From Chlamydiota bacterium (lineage in GTDB: Bacteria; Chlamydiota; Chlamydiia; Chlamydiales; Criblamydiaceae): DNA of 11,728 nt. The notes under the pieces were generated by a model. It did not search any database. It was not told the DNA's origin and saw nothing but the letters and a program-made list of their open reading frames with translations. This document shows positions 1 through 7,392 of the stretch, one piece after another. Position 1 is the stretch's first letter; each line of letters begins with the position of its first letter. A program made the translations under genes and the position numbers. Where the stretch lies: NCBI GenBank assembly GCA_021772365.1, contig JAJFMC010000198.1:1-11728 (forward strand), in the 5' to 3' direction.

Positions 1-79
1 TAAGAATACACATAAATGAGTTCCAATCTGTTAGAGAAACGATAAAAAAAAGATTAAGAAGATATCCCCCAAATTTCAT
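1..79 (-). CDS. N-terminal fragment of an unknown, possibly exported protein (runs off left edge)
   Basis: The minus strand reads AAGGAGG (bases 86-92), six bases of spacer, then ATG at 79-77. The frame stays open for 26 codons to the window edge. The peptide begins MKFGGYLLNLFFIVSLTDWN. A lysine at position 2 followed by a hydrophobic stretch at about residues 6-16 resembles a signal peptide or N-terminal membrane anchor. The gene lies 95 bases downstream of the haloperoxidase on the same strand. A candidate promoter in between suggests it can be transcribed on its own. The strong Shine-Dalgarno site and correct spacing are the main reasons to call it real. Too little is visible to assign a function. 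Confidence 0.6.
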   Translation of the reverse strand, partial: MKFGGYLLNLFFIVSLTDWNSFMCIL

Positions 80-125
80 ATGTTTCCTCCTTTTTTATGT
101 AATATTACGCCGAAGTGAACTACTA

Positions 126-153
126 ATTATAAGGTAATATACTTACATTTAAA
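126..153 (-). promoter_or_regulatory. Candidate sigma-70-type promoter for the left-edge gene
   Basis: Read on the minus strand, TTTAAA (153-148) is followed after 16 bases by a perfect TATAAT (131-126). Transcription would start near base 119, leaving a leader of about 40 bases before the ATG at 79. The -35 matches the consensus at four of six positions. The region is AT-rich, so a chance match is possible. Confidence 0.4.
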
Positions 154-175
154 AAACAAACTATCTACATTTGTT
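151..175 (-). terminator. Weak candidate intrinsic terminator after the haloperoxidase gene
   Basis: On the minus strand AACAAA (175-170) and TTTGTT (160-155) form a perfect six-base stem around a nine-base loop. Four further T residues follow (154-151). The hairpin begins at the last base of the haloperoxidase TGA stop codon. The stem is AT-rich and therefore weak. Its T run overlaps the candidate -35 element of the next gene. Confidence 0.3.
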
Positions 176-1791
176 CATGGGGTAGTAATCGGGGGCTTAG
201 CACCACCTATTTTGATTTTGGTTCCATCAAATTTTGTAAGGTTAAAACCTTTGAAATTTTCAGCATTTAAGAATGCATTACTTTCTAACACGTCAATGGC
301 AACTTTCTCACCAAGATATATCCCTTCAGTACTATCACTTCGAAAATGGACTCCTGCATGATCCCTACCAAGTGCTTCGTTAAATGCAAGCTTATTGAGC
401 TCATCACCAACCATCAACATTCCATTATAAGGGATCAATCTTGTATTCGTAATATCAGGCTTAATAGGGGCTCTGACCATCGTATTTTCATTAAAAAATG
501 CTTTGAGAATGGTTGCACATGCACCCGCTACGGTAGCGTGACCCGCTGGGTATGATGGATGTATCGGAGAACCTTCAGGGTATGCCTGAGGTAATAAATA
601 GGAACCATAGATATCGAAGATCTTTTCAAGAACACTAGATTGCAATAGATCTTCATGAATGCCCATGGGCTGCTGGTCTACAAGCTGCTTTTGGAGGTAA
701 AATCCAAATTCCTCAGGCCTAAGCCTTCGGTTGACCTCCCACTTCTGATACCACGAAGCTTTTAAGCTTTCCTCAATTGCTTCAGCTAACAGTTCAAGTG
801 CATGGGGAAGACCAAACGATACGAAGCCGTCTTGATTTTGGCTTGATAGATACGGGTTATTCGAATCTAAGGCTTCCGAACCATAGGAATGAAGCAAGAG
901 CAATGCATTAAAAAATACCTGTCCCGGGTAGTCTCTGTGAACAAATTCAGCTAAATCCCTGGGAGTTCTGATAAAGTGTTTGTTCTTGTTAAATTTTGTC
1001 TTTTCACCCGTAACACCACCATTAATGACTTTAAACCAGTCTTCAAAAGTAACCAGGTAGTCATTTGTTCTTCCTGCAACAGGAACGGGTTGCATCGGAG
1101 ATTGCATAAAGATACCGGTTGGTATTGTTTGGTAGTGAAATTGGGAGATGTATGGTCCAATTAAATCCCCTTTCGTCATACCTCTTAAAAATGTTGTGGG
1201 TGTCACCTTTCCACGTTCCTTCGGACCTCTGAAATCTGACAATTTATTTAATTCTTTAACTGCGAGAGCGACGGTTGGGTCCCTCTCAAAACCATTGAAT
1301 GGAGTATCCCGTGCAAATACTGACCAGTAAAGTTCTACCATTTCAGAGGCTGTTTCTGCTGAATGGAATTCAGGTGCTGGTTTGATAGTATTTATCCAGC
1401 CATCATTTGCAGCTAGAGAAAAGGGGAGGGCTCCTTGAGGATTCTTTAACTTTCTTCCGCCTTCACCAATATGAATTTCCTCAAATTTTTCGGGGGTATT
1501 TGAATTTAGAGCAGCTATTAATGAGTGGAACGATTCTTTATTGATAAAGCCGGTTGAATCATGTTTCAACCCCTTGCCGTAACATGCTCGTAAATTGTTG
1601 TATTTTAATTCGTCATTATTTATTAATTGTTTAGGTATAGGCTTTTCATCACAAAATTTCATAACATTCGACTTCACCTGAACGACTTCTTTTTGTCTTT
1701 CCATGCGTTTTTCGTGAAGTGAGCCTTGGCCTTCATTTGCAAAAGCTACAAAAGGAAGTATGATGATGAACGCTTGTATCTGCTTAAACAT
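175..1791 (-). CDS. Secreted vanadium-dependent haloperoxidase (bromoperoxidase type, PAP2 superfamily)
   Basis: Enzymes of this family use bound vanadate and hydrogen peroxide to oxidise bromide, iodide or chloride to hypohalous acid. Counting from the ATG at 1791 (538 residues), the vanadate-site motifs occur in order: KWEVNRRLRP (K350, R358), HPSYPAGHA (H411, G417, H418) and GRDHAGVHFRSD (R476, H482). The spacings K+8=R, H+7=H and R+6=H match algal bromoperoxidases rather than the K+7=R of the fungal chloroperoxidase. H411 sits where chloroperoxidase has phenylalanine, which also favours bromide or iodide. A416 replaces the serine found in many relatives. The N-terminus (MFKQIQAFIIILPFVAFA, then NEG) is a good Sec signal peptide with an AFA cleavage motif, so the enzyme should be periplasmic or secreted. 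I chose this ATG because GAGAG lies eight bases upstream and the signal peptide is compact. An in-frame ATG at 1806 and a TTG at 1812 are alternatives. Family assignment is firm; halide preference is inferred. Confidence 0.9.
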   Translation of the reverse strand: MFKQIQAFIIILPFVAFANEGQGSLHEKRMERQKEVVQVKSNVMKFCDEKPIPKQLINNDELKYNNLRACYGKGLKHDSTGFINKESFHSLIAALNSNTPEKFEEIHIGEGGRKLKNPQGALPFSLAANDGWINTIKPAPEFHSAETASEMVELYWSVFARDTPFNGFERDPTVALAVKELNKLSDFRGPKERGKVTPTTFLRGMTKGDLIGPYISQFHYQTIPTGIFMQSPMQPVPVAGRTNDYLVTFEDWFKVINGGVTGEKTKFNKNKHFIRTPRDLAEFVHRDYPGQVFFNALLLLHSYGSEALDSNNPYLSSQNQDGFVSFGLPHALELLAEAIEESLKASWYQKWEVNRRLRPEEFGFYLQKQLVDQQPMGIHEDLLQSSVLEKIFDIYGSYLLPQAYPEGSPIHPSYPAGHATVAGACATILKAFFNENTMVRAPIKPDITNTRLIPYNGMLMVGDELNKLAFNEALGRDHAGVHFRSDSTEGIYLGEKVAIDVLESNAFLNAENFKGFNLTKFDGTKIKIGGAKPPITTP

Positions 1792-1818
1792 ATGGTATAC
1801 TCTCATTTTCAATGGTTC

Positions 1819-1845
1819 ATCTATAGTTGTTGAAGTAATCTATAG
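1819..1845. repeat. Short direct repeat upstream of the haloperoxidase gene
   Basis: ATCTATAG occurs at 1819-1826 and again at 1838-1845, a spacing of 19 bases. The pair lies 28-54 bases upstream of the chosen haloperoxidase start. It could be a regulator site or part of the promoter, since TATAGA resembles a -10 element on the minus strand. I found no well-spaced -35 partner. Confidence 0.25.
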
Positions 1846-1867
1846 AGGGAATTGTAAAAATATCTGG

Positions 1868-1977
1868 GCTGTTTTCTAGGCCTTTTTCCACCTCGCTTGG
1901 GGCTCGTTCTTGCAAACAACGCATGGTTGGCTACGAACTCCTCCCCTTGCGAGTCAAAAAAAACTCTAGAAAACAGC
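1868..1977. repeat. 110-base imperfect palindrome with perfect 12-base ends
   Basis: The ends GCTGTTTTCTAG (1868-1879) and CTAGAAAACAGC (1966-1977) are perfect inverted repeats. Pairing continues inward: TTTTT at 1883-1887 with the A run at 1956-1963, CTCGC (1892-1896) with GCGAG (1949-1953), GGGG (1899-1902) with CCCC (1943-1946), GTTC (1906-1909) with GAAC (1935-1938), and CAAC (1917-1920) with GTTG (1926-1929) around a five-base loop. The whole block can therefore fold as one long hairpin. It could be a MITE-like element with terminal inverted repeats, a structured RNA, or a genome-wide repeat. No target-site duplication is evident in the flanks, and I see no convincing gene inside. Confidence 0.6.
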
Positions 1978-2619
1978 TTCAACTCTTTTTGCAATAACCT
2001 CTATATATTCGTTTTTTGGGAAAATTTCAAAAAAAATATTAAGGTGGTTCAAAAGAAGGTAGCACCAAAATGGCGAAGTTATGACATTAAACGAGCTGGC
2101 GGTGAAGGTACTCTATTACCTACAAGGATATAAACACCCAAGTAACAGGATGATAACTGATTAGTTACAGTAGTGGATAGTAATCAGGAGTGTTAGTTTT
2201 TATGCCATGAGTTCAGCAGTGGGGCGTTTATTAATTTTCACCTTGAGTCTTTTAAGGTGAGGAGTTTCAATGGGGGGTATTACAACTTTCCCCCAGAGTC
2301 CTTTGCGTTCTCTGCGCTCAAACACCTAGCAAACGCCTCACCGCTTGTACTTCGCGAATTTAAGAACTTGAACTTGCAGCCTGATGATCGACACCGTTCT
2401 CTTTCACTTGGACGACTAACACGCCTGCATGATCGAGCTTTCCGGGGATGACATTATGACCCTCCGGCTTTCTTTCGGTACTGTCAAGTTTAGTATAGTT
2501 TGGTGTTATGGTTATTAATAATACAAATTGTATTTATTGTGATGGTAGTAGTGGAAATAGTTATAGTAAACATTATTAGATAGTAATCTTATCTATAAGC
2601 TGTACAAATTCGTGATGTC
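1978..2619. other. Long intergenic region with small hairpins; no supported gene
   Basis: Only short, unconvincing open frames occur here. Visible structures are TCACCTT (2238-2244) with AAGGTGA (2254-2260), a seven-base stem with a nine-base loop; TGGGGG (2271-2276) with CCCCCA (2290-2295); a CCGG-rich hairpin around 2442-2467; and the odd-length palindrome AATACAA-A-TTGTATT at 2520-2534. TTGTGA (2537-2542) and TATAGT (2562-2567) resemble promoter hexamers for the following LRR gene, but the 19-base spacer is long. AGATAGTAATC at about 2578 and GGATAGTAATC at about 2176 are near-identical. The AATACAA palindrome could be an operator, but nothing confirms this. Confidence 0.4.
2301..2338 (+). 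repeat. Dispersed intergenic repeat, copy 1
   Basis: The segment runs CTTTGCGTTCTCTGCGCTC followed by AAACACC and GCAAACGCC. Bases 2301-2326 match 3522-3547 at 24 of 26 positions by eye. Related copies lie at 3597-3640 (inverted) and in 11023-11131. All copies are outside genes. Confidence 0.6.
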
Positions 2620-2663
2620 GTGGTAAATTGTACTGCTCGCAAAAGATTCTTTAACATCAATGT

Positions 2664-2668
2664 GGAGG
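2664..2668 (+). promoter_or_regulatory. Ribosome binding site fixing the LRR gene start
   Basis: GGAGG lies five bases upstream of the ATG at 2674. It selects this start over an in-frame GTG at 2620 that has no comparable site. Confidence 0.75.
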
Positions 2669-2673
2669 TAAGC

Positions 2674-3420
2674 ATGACAATTTCAAGAATAGACAACACC
2701 ACTTTAAATCCTGTGCAAGGGGCTCAAGATGGTCGAGGAATGAAAAGAAAGGGGAGTGAGGGAATTTCTGAAAATCAGAGGCCATGTAAAATTCAGGCTG
2801 TCCAAGTGGCCAATCAATCGGAAGACCTTAAGAAAACATTGGCGGATGAGATTCAGAAGATTGTGGAATTTATACCGTCGAGGCGGTTAATAGTAGCCGT
2901 TAAAGACTTGCGTGAAGACAATATAATTCCTTCTTTTTGCATAAAAAAATTAGGCGCTACTATTTTAAAGAATGCTTATGACCAAATGGTTGAGCAGTTT
3001 TACTTTGATGATCGATTGAGAAAATTTTTTAAAAAAACAACTGACAAAAGTGCTTTCAAAGAGATGGATTCAGCTCTTCACAAATGCATTCAGTTGGCTC
3101 GTTTCATTAATGGACCATTTATTAAAGAGATAATGGATCGTAACTTAGTATTGCTTTGGGAGCATATTTCTCCTTTGGTTGGAAAAGAGGGGGTGAAGGG
3201 GACAGCTGATCAGATCAGACAATGGATGCAGAATGACTCAGAGACGTTCGACAAAGTAGTTATATTAAACCTATGTATTTCTAACATGCAAATTATTCCG
3301 GTAGAAGTGTATAAAATAAAAAATTTAAAACAAGTCGTTCTGCTACACTCGAATATCTGGAGCTACCCTCGGGTTTTTTATAACCATCCTAACGCACCAA
3401 TAGAAATCTTCATGGATTAA
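2674..3420 (+). CDS. Short leucine-rich-repeat protein, candidate secreted effector
   Basis: The protein has 248 residues. Residues 1-50 are polar and probably disordered, with a basic patch MKRK at 23-26 and RPCK at 36-39. Residues 51-190 look helical, with many charged and hydrophobic residues. Residues 195-235 match leucine-rich repeats: LNLCISNMQIIP, then a spacer and LLHSNIWSYP. Asparagines 204 and 227 and prolines 209 and 232 are both exactly 23 residues apart, the normal repeat period. Only about one and a half repeats are present before the stop, far fewer than in typical bacterial LRR proteins, so this may be a truncated or decaying family member. The phrase IRQWM just before the repeats resembles the cap I recall from LRR proteins of amoeba-associated chlamydiae. 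One sampled 60-base line is about 30% G+C, much lower than the neighbouring large gene. No signal peptide is seen. The gene converges on the large protease-like gene. Function is inferred only as protein binding. Confidence 0.65.
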   Translation: MTISRIDNTTLNPVQGAQDGRGMKRKGSEGISENQRPCKIQAVQVANQSEDLKKTLADEIQKIVEFIPSRRLIVAVKDLREDNIIPSFCIKKLGATILKNAYDQMVEQFYFDDRLRKFFKKTTDKSAFKEMDSALHKCIQLARFINGPFIKEIMDRNLVLLWEHISPLVGKEGVKGTADQIRQWMQNDSETFDKVVILNLCISNMQIIPVEVYKIKNLKQVVLLHSNIWSYPRVFYNHPNAPIEIFMD

Positions 3421-3435
3421 AAGCTTATTATTGTG

Positions 3436-3469
3436 GAGTAAGGTAGCTCGCAAGCTCGCTTCCTTACTC
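3436..3469. terminator. Hairpin after the LRR gene, possible transcription end signal
   Basis: GAGTAAGG (3436-3443) and CCTTACTC (3462-3469) form a perfect eight-base stem. The loop contains GCTCGCAAGCTCGC, itself a small repeat, and can form AGCT-CGCA-AGCT. A second mini-hairpin TAGC-TTC-GCTA follows at 3478-3488. The site lies between two converging genes, where a bidirectional stop signal is expected. There is no T run immediately after the stem, so a standard intrinsic terminator is not established. Confidence 0.35.
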
Positions 3470-3521
3470 TATAGCACTAGCTTCGCTAACGACTTTTATC
3501 ACCACAGGATCTTTTCACGCC

Positions 3522-3556
3522 CTTCGCGTTCTTTGCGCTCAAACACCTCGAACACC
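3522..3556 (+). repeat. Dispersed intergenic repeat, copy 2
   Basis: CTTCGCGTTCTTTGCGCTC is followed by AAACACC and then GAACACC. It is nearly identical to the copy at 2301-2326. An inverted relative lies about 40 bases downstream, so the two together can form a large loose stem between the converging genes. Confidence 0.6.
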
Positions 3557-3596
3557 CTTTAATCAAAGTGTATTTACATGCATTTTACTAGGTGAT

Positions 3597-3640
3597 TGGA
3601 GTTTGCGGGTGTTTGAAAGCTGAGAGCGCAGAAGGAGTGA
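3597..3640 (-). repeat. Dispersed intergenic repeat, inverted copy 3
   Basis: On the minus strand this reads CCTTCTGCGCTC, then a short insertion, then CAAACACCCGCAAACTCC. The two blocks match the core of copies 1 and 2. Its CGCAAAC end resembles the copies near 11030 and 11111 more closely. Confidence 0.5.
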
Positions 3641-3691
3641 ATAACTTTATACACCTCACACCTCACGAACCTCTTCACCACACACACATCA

Positions 3692-6600
3692 CTATATACC
3701 GGTGAACTTCTTCACATTGAAGGTCGGGGCACCATGGAATGTCACATAATTCTTCGGTAAAGACCAATAGTACCCTTTTTTCTTCGGGAACCAGATCCCT
3801 TGATGCATGAACTCAACGTTCTGTAGATCCTTATTATAACGGCAGAGTTCAAGCTTTCCTGTGCCGGGATTTACCACCCACATAAAGAACAGCGAGTGCA
3901 CGCCATCGCACCAGTTGGGATCGTCGGTGACGAGTCCGGAGGCGATCAGTGCTTCGCGTTCTTTCTCAGGTAGCAGCTCGAAAATTTTGTTGTCAAGATG
4001 CTGTGTGATTTTCTCGATCCATTCGCTATCCACCTTAGAGATGCCCATCCCTTCTTTGCGGATGGCTGTAATATGATCGACGAGAGTTTTGCGGAACTCC
4101 TGGACTGACAGGCCATAGGGTGCTTCGGCCATAAGTTGTATGAATTTCTCTCTTCCTGCCGTTGATAGCTCCACGATGTCGCGACGGTTACGTGCGAAGT
4201 CGATGATCGCCGAAGCGGTCTCTTTAGTGATAGGATCACCCCAATCGACAACAGCGAGAATTTTATTCCTCAAGGCCGTAGCAAAACGTTGCTCCCAAAT
4301 ATGATTGCGTTTGCCAACGACGGGGTCGGCTGCTCTAGCGAGCACGACGGCACGAACTATTTTGTTGCGAAACTCTTCAACAGTGCCGCTATATAAATTG
4401 GGAGTGCTTGACAGGATTTCATCGAATTTCTTCTTCGAAAGCCTTGTCAGCTCCTGACGCTGCAGGTCTTGTTTTTGATAGCATGGCTTAATCCATTGAT
4501 TGTCGGCGATATATTCTATGAGTGTATTTCTTGTGCGGATCTTCAACCGTTTGTTTGCAATGTCTTCACCTGGCTGAACAATATTGCTGTGAATCCACTT
4601 TGGAGCAGGGATATTGCTATTGATCGCTTCCTGGAAGCGCTTTAATCCCGGACGGAACACATAGGCATGTGGTGGATTGACGACCACAGTTGTGTAATAG
4701 GGATTGCTGAACTGTTCTTTGATAAAATCAGGCTGCCGGCGGCAGTAATTGATTCTCCATGCTAGGACTGAGGGGGCAGATCCTGTGTATTTATACATAC
4801 CGACAAGGTCTTTTTTGTAGCCGTATAGTGATTTGATCACTTCAGTAGGACTGCCTCCCCAGCGGAGTTGCCATGGTGTCGATTGGCAGGTGAATTCGTT
4901 GATTTTGAACTCCTTTCGCTGTGCGTTTCGGTAGTGCGCTCCAAACAGGTTTTCAGTGACTTTTGTGAGGAATGTATGGGATCCAACCTGTTTACAGAAT
5001 TGCTCGGCGACTTTTTCCCACATGTCTATCGCATGTTTCCTGTTGGCTCCTTTTTCCTGTGACTGTAGATGTGTTACCGTTTGGCGAATGACGTCTTGGA
5101 TGAATGCTTGGAATCCATCTTTACCGACTTTTTTCCAGTCGTGCTCAGGGAGGTATTCCTGAAAAGACTTGTAAAAGAGGTGCGACGATTCTTTTTTTAG
5201 TGTCTTGGCAATTTCTGCACTGTATTCGAAATCTTCAGGAAGTCCAGTATCGCAGAGCTCATAGCCGTAGAATCCGATGCCATGAACGCCTTTGTTTCCT
5301 TCGAAGAAACGTTTGTCATCTTCGATATAATGGTTATATCGGTAGCGCATCCTGGAAATCATAGGTAACAGGATCTCGTCCATCAGTTTATTTTTATAGC
5401 GGTGGAAAGAGCGGTGGTCCGTTTGTGCAGGAGGGCGTGGAGTGAGAGAATCTTTCAAAGAATCGTATACCCACAGCGACATAGCAAATTGCGAGCAGAG
5501 GTATGATACCGAAGAAGCAGCCATCTGCTCCCACGCACTATGCAGGGCGTGGCGAGTCTGAACACCAAACGCATACTGTGCGATGTTAACGTGTTCTTCG
5601 AGATCGAGTTTTTTTGTCGTCCGCGTGTAGTGACTGGTACGTTTATCTTCTTCGTGCGAGTACTTGGCAATGATGGCGAGGAGTTGTTTAGGTGTAAAAG
5701 TAAGCGAATTGATTTCACGAAGACCCCTTGAAACGATCCCTCTTGCGTTGTTATATCCAAGCGCCCGGCAGGCGGCGACGATGCCGGGGACTTCCCATAT
5801 ATAGGCTTTACCCGTCGGTTTCGGCTCTTTTTTCATTTCGTCCGGATTTTTATCGTAACTCTGTTTTCTGATCAAATACCCACGGGTATCGATGGTCAGT
5901 GTGATATCTAATCCTTCTCTAGAAGTTCTGAGCTGGAAAGGTAGTTTTTTTGTTTCATGGTCGATACGACGCGTGAGTTTACCTTCGTATATACAGTCGG
6001 TAAAATCCTCGACGACCATGTCGATGTGTTTGTGGAGGAGAGTGATCAGCCACGCAGTAGCAAAACATGAACCTACCTTTGCTTGCCGGACGTTTTCGAT
6101 GAGGCCGCTGAGGATGGTCACTTGGACATCACGTGCTGAAATAGGGGTGTTTCTGTCGATACACATCGTCGCTCTAACCAGGTCATTCGATGGTACGTTT
6201 TTGTCCTTGGGGACTTTTGCCTTGTAAATTTTCATCGCTCCTAGAGGACTTGCAGCGAGGTTTCCAAGGAGGTAGTAGCTTGTTTTGATCGCTTCCGTAC
6301 TCTCTAGTGTTTCCGGAATGAGAGCGTCTATGACATCGTCGACAAAAGCGATATTAAAGCTGCCGTTGCTGAGCAGTAGGTGTTTGGCGATTTCTATGCA
6401 TGTATAGTGGTTGAGGGATTGGCCTATATCGTGGACAGCAGTATGTTTGAGTAGAGTTTCGTAGTTATCGATCCGCTCTCTGACACCCTCCATCTGTTTG
6501 TGGGATCTGTTGATTAGAGCTTCTCTACACACTTCAAGATCTGGCGATTTCAGACAAGAAGCTGCAATGGAGAGGTCGTTGTCGGCAAGGAAAAGTAGGT

Positions 6601-7378
6601 TGCTCAGGACACGAGAAATTCCCGCTTCTTTCTCAGTGTTCTCCTCATAATCGTCTTTTTCCTGATCGAGTTCCTCTTCAGTATGCTGCGACACCTCGTA
6701 GAGTTTTGCAGCGTATTCTTTGACGGCGGTTTCCGGGATGATGATTCCCATGGCGCTACTAATTTTCTCGAAGTAGCTTTTTGCAATCGTTAGGAATTCC
6801 TCAGGCGTTTCATCTGTTATCGTTTGTGATTTCTTATCGACCTGCTTAGGCAACGTTTCGATGATACTGTTGGCAAAGGAAAGGATGCGTTCGCCCTCTT
6901 CAGGGTGTGTTTTTTTCGTTTGTTTACAGATGGCGGTGAGTTCTAGAAGTTGGCTTGATAGCGTTTGCGAGTATGTTTTGCCGACGGTCTCGATGTGTGA
7001 GCACTCTTCATCGGACAGCATTGTTTCTGTGCGCGTCAACTCGACTTCTAAATCTCTTTTGGTGATGCCCAGATCTTCGCGTTCTTCTTTAGATAGTTTG
7101 TCGACAATTTTTTGTATTTTTGTCGATGTGTGACGCAGGCCCAGTTGGAAGGCGTCGTCGCGCGTCATCACCTGTGGGGCGTCGATACGTTTAAGCACGT
7201 AGTCATGGGTGGTCTTTTGTCGCTTTTTAGTAAACCCTAAGGATCCCTGTGAAATCTCATCGATCTTTCTTTTCATGCGTAGTTGTGGTGGGGAGGATTC
7301 GTCATCATCTGACATGTCTAATTTTTGCGGTTGCATAAATGGAGAGGTGGAAAGTTGTTGTTTATCGTAGATAGTCAT
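3692..7378 (-). CDS. 1228-residue papain-like cysteine peptidase candidate, probable effector
   Basis: The start is secure: AAGGAG at 7392-7387 lies eight bases before the ATG. Residues 1-60 are polar, with an acidic DDDE run and a bipartite basic cluster (KRK at 36-38, KKRQK at 51-55) resembling a nuclear localisation signal. Residues 80-310 are rich in charged helices, including an acidic stretch at 233-251. At 432-438 is QAKVGSC, then FATAW. The Q-x5-C spacing and the GSC-aromatic-A pattern match the papain oxyanion glutamine and nucleophile (Q432, C438). A later histidine in NPPHAYVF (H904) and DPNW (N1155, W1156) follow the papain order Cys-His-Asn, but they are very far apart and H699 or H1161 could serve instead. 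The C-terminal DGVHSLFFMWVVNPGTGK segment resembles a motif I recall from chlamydial proteins, unverified. No Sec signal or membrane segment is seen. Sampled lines are about 47-53% G+C, higher than in the neighbours. Peptidase, deubiquitinase or transglutaminase activity are all possible. Confidence 0.55.
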   Translation of the reverse strand: MTIYDKQQLSTSPFMQPQKLDMSDDDESSPPQLRMKRKIDEISQGSLGFTKKRQKTTHDYVLKRIDAPQVMTRDDAFQLGLRHTSTKIQKIVDKLSKEEREDLGITKRDLEVELTRTETMLSDEECSHIETVGKTYSQTLSSQLLELTAICKQTKKTHPEEGERILSFANSIIETLPKQVDKKSQTITDETPEEFLTIAKSYFEKISSAMGIIIPETAVKEYAAKLYEVSQHTEEELDQEKDDYEENTEKEAGISRVLSNLLFLADNDLSIAASCLKSPDLEVCREALINRSHKQMEGVRERIDNYETLLKHTAVHDIGQSLNHYTCIEIAKHLLLSNGSFNIAFVDDVIDALIPETLESTEAIKTSYYLLGNLAASPLGAMKIYKAKVPKDKNVPSNDLVRATMCIDRNTPISARDVQVTILSGLIENVRQAKVGSCFATAWLITLLHKHIDMVVEDFTDCIYEGKLTRRIDHETKKLPFQLRTSREGLDITLTIDTRGYLIRKQSYDKNPDEMKKEPKPTGKAYIWEVPGIVAACRALGYNNARGIVSRGLREINSLTFTPKQLLAIIAKYSHEEDKRTSHYTRTTKKLDLEEHVNIAQYAFGVQTRHALHSAWEQMAASSVSYLCSQFAMSLWVYDSLKDSLTPRPPAQTDHRSFHRYKNKLMDEILLPMISRMRYRYNHYIEDDKRFFEGNKGVHGIGFYGYELCDTGLPEDFEYSAEIAKTLKKESSHLFYKSFQEYLPEHDWKKVGKDGFQAFIQDVIRQTVTHLQSQEKGANRKHAIDMWEKVAEQFCKQVGSHTFLTKVTENLFGAHYRNAQRKEFKINEFTCQSTPWQLRWGGSPTEVIKSLYGYKKDLVGMYKYTGSAPSVLAWRINYCRRQPDFIKEQFSNPYYTTVVVNPPHAYVFRPGLKRFQEAINSNIPAPKWIHSNIVQPGEDIANKRLKIRTRNTLIEYIADNQWIKPCYQKQDLQRQELTRLSKKKFDEILSSTPNLYSGTVEEFRNKIVRAVVLARAADPVVGKRNHIWEQRFATALRNKILAVVDWGDPITKETASAIIDFARNRRDIVELSTAGREKFIQLMAEAPYGLSVQEFRKTLVDHITAIRKEGMGISKVDSEWIEKITQHLDNKIFELLPEKEREALIASGLVTDDPNWCDGVHSLFFMWVVNPGTGKLELCRYNKDLQNVEFMHQGIWFPKKKGYYWSLPKNYVTFHGAPTFNVKKFTGI

Positions 7379-7392
7379 ATGAAACGCTCCTT

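Noticed and set aside
1897..2133. 78-codon plus-strand open frame
   Set aside because: It begins inside the long palindrome, has no ribosome binding site and resembles no known protein.
2257..2451. 64-codon plus-strand open frame
   Set aside because: It starts within a hairpin, runs through the dispersed repeat and has no supporting start signal.
2340..2480. Possible tRNA or other structured RNA from the short hairpins
   Set aside because: No cloverleaf, anticodon arm or T-loop consensus can be drawn, and the hairpins are weak.
5892..6227. 111-codon plus-strand open frame opposite the papain-like gene
   Set aside because: It lies entirely antisense to a gene with a clear start and active-site motif, and lacks its own start signal. 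The other antisense frames here (for example 5104-5364 and 6861-7133) are rejected for the same reason.
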